Source: Rhodospirillales bacterium (GTDB lineage: Bacteria; Pseudomonadota; Alphaproteobacteria; Reyranellales; Reyranellaceae). From it: DNA of 58,131 bases. Shown here piece after piece: positions 27,139 to 36,060 of the stretch (position 1 is its first letter; the number at the start of each line of letters is the position of its first letter). The DNA lies in the NCBI GenBank assembly GCA_009377525.1, contig WHTW01000034.1, positions 1 through 58,131 on the forward strand, in the 5' to 3' direction. The notes under the pieces were generated by a model. That model searched no databases. It saw nothing but the letters and a program-made list of their open reading frames with translations, and had not been told where the DNA came from. A program made the translations under genes and the position numbers.

Positions 27139-27984
27139 ATGCTGCAATTGGACACCGTAGTGCAGGCTAATGAGGCGGGCGTCAGGCGGCCAGACGACGG
27201 CCTGCGCCAGGACATTGGAGCGCTTCAGCGCGGCCTGCTTTTACTTGAACTGATGCAGCAGGCGGCACGGCCACTGACGCTGACGGAGCTGTCCGACATG
27301 GCGGGCCTCCACACCAGCACGATCCACCGGCTATTGCAGACCCTTCTGCAGACCGAGCATGTCTTCCGCGACACCGGAAAGCGTTACTACGCGGGCCCGA
27401 AGGCCTACATGCCGCTCAGCATGGACCATCCATTCAATCTGCTGCGCCGCGACGCCTACGATACCTTGCGGACCTTGCGCGACCGCTTCGACGTCACTTG
27501 CGCGTTGAACCTGTTCATCGGTGCCGAACGGCTGGTATTGGACCTGGCGAACGCCGGCGACTCGTTGTCACCTTACTACCAGACACACCTCAAGTCGCCG
27601 CTGCATGCGGCCGCCTCGGGCAAGCTCCTCCTGCTGAATTTCCCGCCCAAGCTGCGCGCCGAGATGCTCGGGCCGTCGCCCTATCCCCGTTTCACCTCGC
27701 GCACGATCACTGATCCGGAGGCGTTGCGCCTGGAGCTGGAGTGTACTGTCGAACGCGGCTACGCGGTCGCCTGGAACGAGAACTTCGAAGGCATCTCGGC
27801 GGTCGCCGGACCGATCGTGCCGAACGGCGCGCGCGCTTTGGGCGCGATCACGCTGGCCGGGCCCAGCCGTTACTTCGCCCCCGAGATCCTGCCGGAGATG
27901 GGCATGGCGACACGGCGGGCGGCTGATCTACTGGCCTTCGGGTCGCAGGGCACGCGGGCAGTGCTGCGTATGATGGCTTTCTGA
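27139..27984 (+). CDS. IclR-family transcriptional regulator
   Basis: 281 aa. The N-terminal winged helix (about 25-80) includes LTLTELSDMAGLHTSTIHRL, the IclR recognition helix. The C-terminal effector domain includes KSPLHAAASGKLLLL and VAWNENFEGISAVAGPI, typical of this family. IclR proteins sense small aromatic or organic acids. A GTG at 27118 would give 7 more residues, but the predicted promoter is then nearly leaderless, so I favour ATG 27139. It sits between dioxygenase set 1 (divergent) and set 2 (same strand, 51 nt ahead) and probably controls one or both. Confidence 0.85.
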   Translation: MLQLDTVVQANEAGVRRPDDGLRQDIGALQRGLLLLELMQQAARPLTLTELSDMAGLHTSTIHRLLQTLLQTEHVFRDTGKRYYAGPKAYMPLSMDHPFNLLRRDAYDTLRTLRDRFDVTCALNLFIGAERLVLDLANAGDSLSPYYQTHLKSPLHAAASGKLLLLNFPPKLRAEMLGPSPYPRFTSRTITDPEALRLELECTVERGYAVAWNENFEGISAVAGPIVPNGARALGAITLAGPSRYFAPEILPEMGMATRRAADLLAFGSQGTRAVLRMMAF

Positions 27985-28035
27985 ACCGGCGACCGGCCGT
28001 CCAAGGCCGCCGGTCAATTGGGGGGAGCGGAAACG

Positions 28036-29235
28036 ATGGCAAGAAATGCCGACCAGTGGGGGGATCCACCAAAGGTACCGCAGGACCACTATGTCAGTGC
28101 GCAAGTGTACAGCAACCCCGAGCTATTCGCCGAGGAGCAGGAGAAGATCTTTCGCAAGGTCTGGCGCTTCGCCTGCCACGAAAGCGAGGTGGCGGCGGTC
28201 GGCGACTACCGGACCTTCACCTGGGCCGGCATGCCCCTGGTGGTGATCCGCGGCACGGACGAGAAGATCCGCTGCTTCATCAATTCCTGCTCGCACCGCT
28301 CGTCGCTTGTCGCCCGCGGGCCGTCGGGCAATGCGAAGACGCTGACCTGCTTTTTCCATCTCTGGCAGTACGACACCCAGGGTCACTGCATCTCGATGAC
28401 CCGCGACCTGGGGTACAAGGAAGTCGGGCCGTGCAAGGAGGATCTGGGCCTACGCGAGGTCCGCACCGCCGAGCGCCTCGGCATGGTGTTCATCAACCTC
28501 GACGACAACGCCCAGTCGTTCGACGACTACGTCGGCAACGCGTTCGCCCTGATCGAGGAAGTGATGGGGAGCGTGCCCATCGAAGTCTTCCACTATCACG
28601 AGACGCAAATGCGGGCCAACTGGAAGCAGTGGCACGAAACCAATATGGAAGATTACCACAACTGGGGACATGTGGTTAATCGCGTCACCGGCATGCAGGC
28701 AAAGGGCCATTTCGAGCGGAAGTGGATCCTGTACGGGAACGGGCACGGCACGATCGAGCCCATGAAGATCGAGTACGTGCGCTACAAGGGTTGGGAGGAT
28801 CGCCAGCAGAAGAACCTGCCGGGCCTGGGGCCGGGCGAACTGCGCGCGGTCGATTTATTCCCGAACACCACGATCATCGTGAGGGCGACCTGCATACGCA
28901 TCGACACGTCGACGCCGATCGCACCGGGCCAGACCCTGCTGGAGTACCGCGGCCTCGGAATCAAGGGCGAGCCTGCGGCGGAACGGGCCATGCGGGTGCG
29001 GGACCACAACCAGTTCTGGGGGCCCTTCGGCCGCAACCTGGTCGAGGACGTCGTCTTCGTCGAGGCAGTCGAGGAATGCAACCGTAACGGCGCAGCGCAG
29101 TTCAGCGTGCTCGCCCGGCGCGAGGAGATGCGCGCCCAGGACGACGGGTTGATGCGGCACTTCCACAACGAATGGAGCCGACGCATGGGCCGGCCCGCCA
29201 GCAACCCGGCGAACTGGCTACAGGCAGCGGAGTAA
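28036..29235 (+). CDS. Rieske ring-hydroxylating dioxygenase alpha subunit (set 2)
   Basis: 399 aa, paralogue of the set 1 alpha with the same domain order. The Rieske cluster ligands are Cys85, His87, Cys105 and His108. The catalytic segment is NWKQWHETNMEDYHNWGH with His208, His212 and Glu205; the bridging acid is Glu in both, where naphthalene dioxygenase has Asp. GGGGGAGCGG precedes the ATG. It is the first gene of an operon-like run to about 36960 that mixes dioxygenase and TRAP genes. The substrate is presumably the compound the TRAP system imports. Confidence 0.9.
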   Translation: MARNADQWGDPPKVPQDHYVSAQVYSNPELFAEEQEKIFRKVWRFACHESEVAAVGDYRTFTWAGMPLVVIRGTDEKIRCFINSCSHRSSLVARGPSGNAKTLTCFFHLWQYDTQGHCISMTRDLGYKEVGPCKEDLGLREVRTAERLGMVFINLDDNAQSFDDYVGNAFALIEEVMGSVPIEVFHYHETQMRANWKQWHETNMEDYHNWGHVVNRVTGMQAKGHFERKWILYGNGHGTIEPMKIEYVRYKGWEDRQQKNLPGLGPGELRAVDLFPNTTIIVRATCIRIDTSTPIAPGQTLLEYRGLGIKGEPAAERAMRVRDHNQFWGPFGRNLVEDVVFVEAVEECNRNGAAQFSVLARREEMRAQDDGLMRHFHNEWSRRMGRPASNPANWLQAAE

Positions 29236-29390
29236 GGAAAGACGGGGCCCTCCGAAGGGAGCACGAAACGTTCCTGCTGAACGCGCCAGCAGGATCTCGA
29301 ACACCAGCGCTACACCGGCGAGCGGACACAAGACCGCCGCCGCCGGTGGCACGCCAACCAAGCCCCGGTGGCGCGACAAGGGAGGAAAAG

Positions 29391-30581
29391 ATGCTAGAAG
29401 GCAAGAATCTGTCACGTCGCGAGCTGCTCAGGATCACAAGTCGCTACGGCGCCAAGGCGGCGCTCTTCGCAGCGGTGACCGGGAGCGGGCTCGGCGCGCT
29501 CGGCGATTTCGTGGCGCGGGATGCCCGCGCCCAGGCAAAGGCCAAGTATCGCTTCCGCTTCGGCGGCAGCACCATCAACCGGAAGAACGACCGCTACCTG
29601 CAGACCGGCCTCTACCAGTTCATCGACTATGTCGAGAAGGGCAGCGATGGCGAGGTCAACATCCAGCTCCTGGAGAGTGCCGGGGCCTGCGTCGAGCCGA
29701 GCTGCGGCGAAAAGGTGGCGAACGGCGTGCTCGACCTGGGCACCTCGTCCTCGCAGAACTTGGGCTCGGTCTTTCCGTACTCGATCGCCCTCGACTTCCC
29801 GTTCCTCTGGCACGACCGGGCTCACGTGCAGAACATGTTCTATGCGCCGGAGATGAACAAGGTCTACCGGGACGTCTGGCGCAAGCAGTACGGCGTCGAG
29901 CTGTTCTACGCTTCGGGCGAGATGCGCCAGGTCTTCCTGGGCCAGAAGTTCAAGGATTCAAAGGATATCCGGACGCCCGCGCAGATGAAGGGCTACAAGA
30001 TCCGCATCACCAACAGCGACATGATCCGTGCTTTCGCCGTTTCGATCGGCATGAACCCGATCCCGCTGGCCTGGACGGAGACGCTGGAGGGCATGAAGTC
30101 CGGCGTCGTCGACTGCATGGAGACCTGGCCGGCGGCGGCGAGCGGCTTCGGCATGACCAGGGTCTCGACGCAGGAGGTCAGGCTCGACTTCTGCCCCGGC
30201 ATGGTCGTCGTGTTCATGAACACCCGCAAGTTCGAGCCGCTCCCCGACAAGATCAAAGAGGTCTTCTACACCGCCGGCTACAAGGCAATGAAGGATGGCT
30301 ACGACGGCGTCACCTTCGCGCAGGAGATGGTGGTCGGCAACGGTCCGAAACGCGATCCGAAGTCCGACTACGGCGAGCACAACTTCAATCAGGTGAAGTT
30401 GACCGAGACGGAGATGGAGGCATTTCGCTCGCTCGGCGACGTGAAAAAGCAGGCGGCGATCTTCGACCCCATCCGCAAGAAACTGGATGGCCTCGCCGGC
30501 CTCGATGTCTACGGCGCCCTGAAGGAGTTCGCCGTCAAGAACAAGAACAAGCCACTGACACCGCAGAAATGGTGGGCTTGA
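29391..30581 (+). CDS. TRAP transporter DctP solute-binding protein
   Basis: 396 aa. The N terminus has a twin-arginine motif (LSRRELLRIT) before a hydrophobic stretch, a Tat signal, with cleavage near DARAQA about residue 47. DctP features: FPFLWHDRAHVQNMFYAPEM, then MKGYKIRITNSDMIRAFAVS and IPLAWTETLEGMKSGVVDCM, the R...G...ETL/GxVD ligand region. GGAGGAAAAG directly precedes ATG 29391, so the longer frame from 29172 is rejected. It lies between the alpha and beta subunit genes of dioxygenase set 2, so it probably delivers that enzyme's substrate. Confidence 0.9.
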   Translation: MLEGKNLSRRELLRITSRYGAKAALFAAVTGSGLGALGDFVARDARAQAKAKYRFRFGGSTINRKNDRYLQTGLYQFIDYVEKGSDGEVNIQLLESAGACVEPSCGEKVANGVLDLGTSSSQNLGSVFPYSIALDFPFLWHDRAHVQNMFYAPEMNKVYRDVWRKQYGVELFYASGEMRQVFLGQKFKDSKDIRTPAQMKGYKIRITNSDMIRAFAVSIGMNPIPLAWTETLEGMKSGVVDCMETWPAAASGFGMTRVSTQEVRLDFCPGMVVVFMNTRKFEPLPDKIKEVFYTAGYKAMKDGYDGVTFAQEMVVGNGPKRDPKSDYGEHNFNQVKLTETEMEAFRSLGDVKKQAAIFDPIRKKLDGLAGLDVYGALKEFAVKNKNKPLTPQKWWA

Positions 30582-31162
30582 GCCGCCCAGGTGCGCTCCC
30601 TCACGTCCATGCGGAGCGACCTGGGGGACTTCCTGAAAGTGTTGCGCCCGGCCCAACGAACCTCGTGCACCGAGACGGCGTGGGCCGGCGGCGGGGCATC
30701 GAATCGCCACTCGTGAACGCGACGTGCGGCGCACGAGCTGAGATATCGATGGGGGGCACCATCCTGGTCGAATCGGTTCAAGCGCATTGTTCACCCAGTT
30801 GGCCCGTCATCGACGGCGAGCCGATTCGCCGCTTCGCTTCTCGCACGGCTCGGCGATGGCGTCCGTGTCGCCCGCCGTCGTCGAGAACCCGCCCTACCGA
30901 ATGCACATGCGGTCCGGCAGGTCCTCACAAAAGGGCCATGCGGGCAGGCAGGCGCGGCGACGCGCGCGCGAGAGAGAGAGACTCGAGCGGTGCCCGACCG
31001 GTTGCCGACCGCGCGCGGGGGTGGCGGACAATGACGGATAGGGCGCGCCGAGCGACCTCGCGCGGCGCCGCGGGCTGCTTTTCCAGCGGGCTGCGGGTGG
31101 GCCTGAGCCACCGCAACGGGCGTGGGCGATCGACAGTCAGGGAACGTACAGAGGGGTGCACG
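30582..31162. other. 580-nt gap inside the dioxygenase-TRAP run
   Basis: Nothing recognisable. The plus-strand frame is open from 30569 through the beta subunit start, but the upstream part is Arg/Ser/Pro-rich without family features, as expected of GC-rich noncoding DNA. It may hold a secondary promoter for the beta-dctQM part or be scar of a lost gene. A run of GA dinucleotides lies at 30968-30980. Confidence 0.45.
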
Positions 31163-31624
31163 ATGAAGGTGGATCGGGAAGCGGTGCGGGAGCTGATCGG
31201 CCGCTCGTGCCTGCTGATGGACGAGGAGCGCTACGCCGACTATCTCGGCCTGTGCACCGACGACTACAGTTACCGTGTCACCGCGTTCAGCGCCGAGCTG
31301 CGCAAGGACATGATTTGGCTGGAGCTCAGCCGCAACGACCTCGGCAGCATGTTCGACATGCTGCCGGAGCACGTGAAGCCGGAAGGCACTTTCGTCCGTC
31401 ACGCCAACGTATGCGCGATCCAGGCGAACGGCGGCGCCGACAGGGTGCACGTGACGAGCACGCTGACCGTCTACTTCACTGACCTGCGCGGAACCTCGCG
31501 CCTCTTCGCGATCGGTCGCTACGAGGACGAGGTCGACGTTTCCGGCGAAGAGCCGCGCCTCAAGGCACGCGACGTGCGGCTCGAGACGCGCGCGCTGGGC
31601 ACCGGCTCACAGATTCCACTTTGA
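31163..31624 (+). CDS. ring-hydroxylating dioxygenase beta subunit (set 2)
   Basis: 153 aa, SnoaL/NTF2-like fold. It has GRSCLLMDEERYADYLGLC, YSYRVTAFSAELRKDMIWLE, and the C-terminal box RDVRLETRALGTGSQIPL matching the set 1 subunit. GAGGGG lies 6 nt before ATG 31163. It is separated from its alpha gene by dctP and a long gap, an unusual order, since alpha and beta genes are normally adjacent. It should pair with the alpha subunit at 28036. Confidence 0.88.
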   Translation: MKVDREAVRELIGRSCLLMDEERYADYLGLCTDDYSYRVTAFSAELRKDMIWLELSRNDLGSMFDMLPEHVKPEGTFVRHANVCAIQANGGADRVHVTSTLTVYFTDLRGTSRLFAIGRYEDEVDVSGEEPRLKARDVRLETRALGTGSQIPL

Positions 31625-31739
31625 GCCGCGCGATCCGCGAACCTCGAATGAAGAAGGCTGAGGCAAGGCGACCCGAGCCAAGCAAGTCGACGACGCCGAC
31701 AGGGACCGGCCGCCGGAATGAAAAGGGGAGAGTGCCATC

Positions 31740-32258
31740 GTGAACGGACGGTTCGACCGAATCCTGACGACGATCGAGAATCTCGTGATGTTCGTCAGCT
31801 ACGCGTTGCTCATCATCCTAGTCGGCGGCGAGACGCTCCGCCGCGTGATCACCCGCGAACAGGCGGCCTGGGGTCCGGAAGTGGCTCTCTACGCCTTTGT
31901 CTGGCTGTCCTGGTTCGCCATGTCGAGCAACACCCGCCTCGGCCGCCATCTCGCCTTCACCGAGTTTCGCAACATGATGCCGGCCCGGATGAAGCGCTGC
32001 TTCGAGGTCTTCGACTGCCTGCTGTGGTTCGTGATCGGCGGAATCATCATGTACACGTCGATTCAGGTCGTGCACACGAACATCCGGCTCGGCCAGGTCG
32101 TCTTCGGCACGCCAATTCCGCTCTGGATTGCCAGCATCGCGGTGCCGCTCGGCTGGGGCTTCACCATGCTGCGCGTCGGGCAGAACCTTCTGCAGATCTT
32201 CCGACTGCCGGACACGCCGACTGCCGAGACGGACCTGCCCAGTGGTTCCACCTTCTAG
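31740..32258 (+). CDS. TRAP transporter small permease (DctQ)
   Basis: 172 aa with four hydrophobic segments, the normal DctQ plan. The family motif is WGPEVALYAFVWLSWFAMSS around residues 43-62, followed by RLGRHLAF. The start is GTG 31740 with GGGGAGAG upstream. It partners DctM just downstream (19-nt gap) and probably DctP at 29391. Located in the inner membrane. Confidence 0.88.
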   Translation: MNGRFDRILTTIENLVMFVSYALLIILVGGETLRRVITREQAAWGPEVALYAFVWLSWFAMSSNTRLGRHLAFTEFRNMMPARMKRCFEVFDCLLWFVIGGIIMYTSIQVVHTNIRLGQVVFGTPIPLWIASIAVPLGWGFTMLRVGQNLLQIFRLPDTPTAETDLPSGSTF

Positions 32259-32277
32259 CCGGAGCGAGGAGAGTCGC

Positions 32278-33576
32278 ATGGTGGACGTATCGACCCTTGA
32301 GATCAGCCTGTCCGTGGCGGTGGTCTTCTTCTTGTTCTTCACCGGCACGCCGATCTTGCTGTGCATTGCCGGCTGGGTGGCATTCGCGTCCTATTTCCTC
32401 GTCGACTTCCCGCTCGTCAACATGAGCATCGTCTCCACGGAGGCCGTCAAGAGTTTCGTCTTCCTGGCAGTGCCGCTGTTCGTGGCGACCGGGGATTTTC
32501 TCACCGAGGGCGGCATTTCACGGCTGCTCGTCAATTTCGCCCGCAGCCTGGTGTCCTGGATGCCTGGCTCTACGGCGGCGACCGCCATGGTCTCCTCCGG
32601 CCTGTTCGCCGCGGTCAGCGGCTCCAACTCGGCGACGGCGGCGACCATGGGGCGGCTCCTGGGGCCGGTGATGATGGAGCGCGGCATTTCCCGCCCGCTC
32701 GCCGCGGCGATGGTGGCAGCGGGCGGAACCGTCGGCGTGATCATCCCGCCCAGCGTGATCTTCCTGATCTACGGCATCACCCTGGACGTTCCCTCGGTCG
32801 ACCTGTTCGTCGGCGGCGTCATCCCGGGCATCATCATGGTCATCTTCCTGGTCGGCTGGGCGGTCATGCTGACCGGCAAGACCGATCCCTCGGCCGGACT
32901 CTCCTCATTCAAGCCGCTGGAGGTGATGCGCACCGCGGCGGTCGCCTGGCCGGGTTTCCTCGCCATCGGCATCATCTTCTTCGGCCTGTTCTGGGGCTAT
33001 TTCAGCCCGACCGAGGCGGCCGGCGTGGTGACCCTCTACTGCGGGCTGGCCGGCTTCCTGTTCTCGCGCGAGCTGAAACTCGCCAGAGTGCCGTCGATCC
33101 TCATGCAGAGCGCCTCGATCACCGGCATCGTTGTGCCGATGGTGGTGTTCTCGGTACAGCTGCAGCAGGTCTTCAGCGTCATGGGCGTCTCGGATGCCAT
33201 CCAGAATTTCCTCACTTCCTTCGCCTCCGGCCATGGCCGCTGGGCTGCGGTCGTGGTGATGATGCTGATCATCCTGGCGATCGGCGCCCTGACGGAGTCG
33301 ATCGCGGTCGTGCTGATCTTGGGGCCGGTGTTCGCGCCGGTGGCCGAATCCATCGGCTTCGACCGGATCCACTGGGGAGTCATCTTCGTCGTCGGCACCA
33401 CCATCGGGTTCATCACGCCACCCTACGGCCTCAACCTGTTCGTCGTCTCGGCCGTGCTCGACGTGCCATATGGACAGGTCTGCCGCGCCGTCCTGCAATT
33501 GCTGGCACCGCTGATGCTGGCCTGGATCATCATCATCCTGTTACCCTGGACGGCCTTGGCCCTGCTGGGCCAGTAG
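32278..33576 (+). CDS. TRAP transporter large permease (DctM)
   Basis: 432 aa with 12 or so hydrophobic segments. Family signatures are clear: VPLFVATGDFLTEGGISRLL, SGSNSATAATMGRLLGPVMM, AAGGTVGVIIPPSVIFLIYG and the C-terminal GFITPPYGLNLFVVSAVL. It uses a sodium or proton gradient to bring the ligand delivered by DctP into the cytoplasm. AGCGAGGAGAG lies before ATG 32278. Together with DctQ and DctP it makes a complete importer inside a dioxygenase operon. Confidence 0.92.
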   Translation: MVDVSTLEISLSVAVVFFLFFTGTPILLCIAGWVAFASYFLVDFPLVNMSIVSTEAVKSFVFLAVPLFVATGDFLTEGGISRLLVNFARSLVSWMPGSTAATAMVSSGLFAAVSGSNSATAATMGRLLGPVMMERGISRPLAAAMVAAGGTVGVIIPPSVIFLIYGITLDVPSVDLFVGGVIPGIIMVIFLVGWAVMLTGKTDPSAGLSSFKPLEVMRTAAVAWPGFLAIGIIFFGLFWGYFSPTEAAGVVTLYCGLAGFLFSRELKLARVPSILMQSASITGIVVPMVVFSVQLQQVFSVMGVSDAIQNFLTSFASGHGRWAAVVVMMLIILAIGALTESIAVVLILGPVFAPVAESIGFDRIHWGVIFVVGTTIGFITPPYGLNLFVVSAVLDVPYGQVCRAVLQLLAPLMLAWIIIILLPWTALALLGQ

Positions 33577-33585
33577 GAGCATTCG

Positions 33586-33839
33586 ATGCACGCTTTCTCG
33601 AGCGTCGAGGAACGGGCCGAGGCGGATCGACAGCTGGAGGCGATCCGCCGGACACGCGGTGACGGCGCCCTGTGGCGCCAGGACAAGGAGCCGTTCCTGA
33701 TGGCGCTCGGCATGGTTTGCGGCACGCCGTTGGTGGAGGAGGAGACCCATGCCCGCGAACAGCAGGGCGCGAGCCGGCACGAGCGCGGCGAGGCCCTGCC
33801 CAAGGGCCGAGAACCGGGCGAGAAGGCGAAGGTCGGGTG
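33586..33839 (+). CDS. small hypothetical protein of the dioxygenase operon
   Basis: 84 aa, strongly charged (MHAFSSVEERAEADRQLEAI then RRTRGDGALWRQDKEPFLMA). Predicted mostly helical and soluble; the tail is Glu/Lys/Gly rich. TAGGAGC ends 5 nt before ATG 33586, and its TGA overlaps the GTG start of the reductase (GTGA), so it is translated in the operon. Family not recognised. A small subunit or chaperone for the electron-transfer chain would fit its place, but this is guesswork. Confidence 0.6.
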
Positions 33840-34879
33840 AAGGTAACGGTCATGACGGCCGCCGGCGCGCTCGGCTTCCAGGCGCCGCCGGGGGAGAGCC
33901 TGCTGGCGGCGGCGCTGCGCCAAGGGGTGGCGCTGCCCTACGAGTGCGCCACCGGGACCTGCGGCACCTGCCGTGCCCGCCTGCTGGACGGCGAAATCGA
34001 CGCCGGCTGGCCGGCGGCGCCGGCCCGGCAGGCGCTGAAGCCGGACCGCCGCGAGTTCCTGACCTGCCAGGCGAAGGCCCGCAGCGACTGCACGCTGCAG
34101 CCGCTGGAATCTTGTAGCCCCTGGCCGGACGGCGTCGAGCGGCCGGCGCCCTGCGACAGCCGGGTCGTCCAGCTGCAGCCGCTGGCGCGCGACATGCTGC
34201 GCTTAGTGGTCGAGACCGCACGGCCGCTTGCCTTCCAGGCCGGCCAGTTCGTGCTGCTGCAGGTGCCGGGCGTGGACGGGGCGCGGGCCTATTCGATGGC
34301 CAATCCGCAGTCGCAGGCCGACCGGCTGGAGTTCGTCGTCAAGCGCAAGCCCGACGGTGCGGTCAGCCGCTGGCTTTTCGAGACCGCCGCACCGGGCGAC
34401 GCGGTGCGCCTGTTCGGCCCCCTCGGGGCCGCCGTGTTCGAACCGGCGCTGGGGCACGACCTGTTGTTGGCGGTCGGCGGCTCCGGGCTGGCGGTGGCAC
34501 TCGCGGTGCTGGGCCGGGCTGACGCCGCCGGCTATCTGGGCCAACACCGTGCCCGGCTGTTCTTCGGTGCGCCAGCATGCGCGACGTCTGCCTTCTGGAG
34601 CAGCTGAGCCGCTGGCGGGAGCGTCATGGCGAGGCCCTGCAAGTCACCGTCGCGCTGTCGGACCTAGCGCCGACGGCGGCGGACCAAGGCGCCTGGCCAG
34701 CGCTGCAGTTCCAAACGGGCCTGGTGCACGAGGTGGTGCAGCGGAACCTGACGCCCGGCGCCGGCAACGAGATGGCCTTCCTGGCCGGACCGCCGCCCAT
34801 GGTCGAGGCGACCCTTCGCAGCCTGGTGCTACAGGCGCGCTTTCCGCCTGCCCGCATCCGCTTCGACAAGTTCAGTTGA
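33837..34879 (+). pseudogene. ferredoxin-NAD(P)H reductase of dioxygenase system, frameshifted
   Basis: The first frame (33837-34607) has an N-terminal plant-type ferredoxin domain with Cys37, Cys42, Cys45 and Cys77 (YECATGTCGTCRARL...FLTC), the FAD motif RAYSMANPQSQ and the start of the NAD domain (LAVGGSGLAVALAV). The second (34577-34879) continues from MRDVCLLEQLSRWRERHGEA to the C terminus (MAFLAGPPPMVEATL...IRFDKF). One base missing near 34575 explains the break. It would pass electrons from NAD(P)H to the dioxygenase. It overlaps the upstream ORF by GTGA. A late frameshift or a sequencing error. Confidence 0.85.
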
Positions 34880-34909
34880 TCGATGCAAGCCCGAGGAGTC
34901 CGTAGCTGC

Positions 34910-35245
34910 ATGTCCTGGAAGGTGGTCTGTCCCGAGGGAGCCGTTGCCGAGAACGATCTGAAGGAGTTCGAGGTGGATGGCGTGATGATCCTGCTGGCCC
35001 GCGCCGGCGACGACTATTTCGCCTATCCGCCGCTCTGCCCGCACCAGGAAGAGCCGCTGCGCAAGGGCGGCTGCGACGGCAAGGAGATCTTCTGCTTCAA
35101 GCATCTCTGGCAATGGGACATGCGTACGGGCGCCTGCACCGGCACCGAGTCACGCGTCCCGCTGAAGATGTACCCGGTCCGCAAGACCGACGGCACGGTG
35201 CAGGCGCTGATCGAGCAGCCGCTCGAATACGAGTACGAGGTCTAG
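34910..35245 (+). CDS. Rieske [2Fe-2S] ferredoxin
   Basis: 111 aa, the size of a free Rieske ferredoxin. Cluster ligands are Cys43, His45, Cys62 and His65 (CPHQ...CFKHLWQWD). It shuttles electrons from a reductase to the dioxygenase alpha subunit. GAGGAG lies 11 nt before ATG 34910; ATG 34883 is possible but less well placed. It follows the reductase by 30 nt. Having both a ferredoxin-domain reductase and a separate Rieske ferredoxin makes a three-component system. Confidence 0.88.
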   Translation: MSWKVVCPEGAVAENDLKEFEVDGVMILLARAGDDYFAYPPLCPHQEEPLRKGGCDGKEIFCFKHLWQWDMRTGACTGTESRVPLKMYPVRKTDGTVQALIEQPLEYEYEV

Positions 35246-35270
35246 GCGGCGGAGCGCGCGGAGGAAACCC

Positions 35271-36023
35271 ATGCGGATGCGAGACAAGGTGGCACTGGTC
35301 ACTGGCGGCGGGACCGGGCTGGGCCTCGCCTCGGCGAAACTGCTGGCGCGGGAGGGCGCGCAGGTGGTGCTCTGCGGCCGTCGAGCCGAAGTGCTGGCGC
35401 GGGCCGCCTTGGAGGTCGCCCATGGTTGCATTGGCCTGCCAGCGGACGCGGCGGACGAGGCCGCGATCCGTGACGTCGTCGACGAGACGGTGGCCCGCTT
35501 CGGTCGCCTCGATACGCTGCTGCATGCGGCAGGCGTGCAGGTACAGCGCGCGGAACTGCCTGACGTCTGCCTGGATGCCTTCGAAGCGACCCTGCGCGGC
35601 AACCTGACCAGCGCCTTCCTTGCGAGCCGCGAGGCCGCCCGCGCGATGTGCGATGGCGGCTCGATCGTGCTGATCGGTTCGATCGCCGGCGTTCTCGGTA
35701 CCTCCATGCGGCTCTCCTATTCGGCGGCCAAGGCGGGCATGCAGGGCATGGTGCGACAGATGGCGCTGTCGCAGGGCCCGCGCGGCATACGTGTCAACCT
35801 GGTGGCGCCGGGGCTTATCCTGACGGCGATGACGCAGGACATCCTGGGCGACCTGTCGGAGGCAGAACTGAAACGCCTCTCGGGCAGCTTCCCACTGCGC
35901 CGCCTCGGCCGACCCGAGGATATCGCCCATGCGGTGCTCTGGCTGGCGAGTGACGAGGCGAGCTGGGTGACCGGCCTGACCATTCCCGTCGACGGCGGCT
36001 TCAGTTCGGCGAGGCCGATGTGA
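35271..36023 (+). CDS. short-chain dehydrogenase/reductase
   Basis: 250 aa classical SDR. It has the cofactor motif TGGGTGLG (11-18), NAG-type replaced by HAAG, Ser137 and Tyr150-x3-Lys154 (SYSAAKAGM), and a late PVDGGFSS. In this operon the natural role is dehydrogenation of the cis-dihydrodiol made by the dioxygenase; this is inferred from position. It lies 25 nt after the Rieske ferredoxin gene, with GGAGG before its ATG. Confidence 0.88.
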   Translation: MRMRDKVALVTGGGTGLGLASAKLLAREGAQVVLCGRRAEVLARAALEVAHGCIGLPADAADEAAIRDVVDETVARFGRLDTLLHAAGVQVQRAELPDVCLDAFEATLRGNLTSAFLASREAARAMCDGGSIVLIGSIAGVLGTSMRLSYSAAKAGMQGMVRQMALSQGPRGIRVNLVAPGLILTAMTQDILGDLSEAELKRLSGSFPLRRLGRPEDIAHAVLWLASDEASWVTGLTIPVDGGFSSARPM

Positions 36024-36060
36024 GACAATGAGGGCGGTCCCGAGACGGACCGAGGCGCAC

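Noticed and set aside
30569..31162. Upstream extension of the beta subunit frame
   Set aside because: Low-complexity Arg/Ser/Pro sequence; the beta subunit has its own site at 31151-31163.
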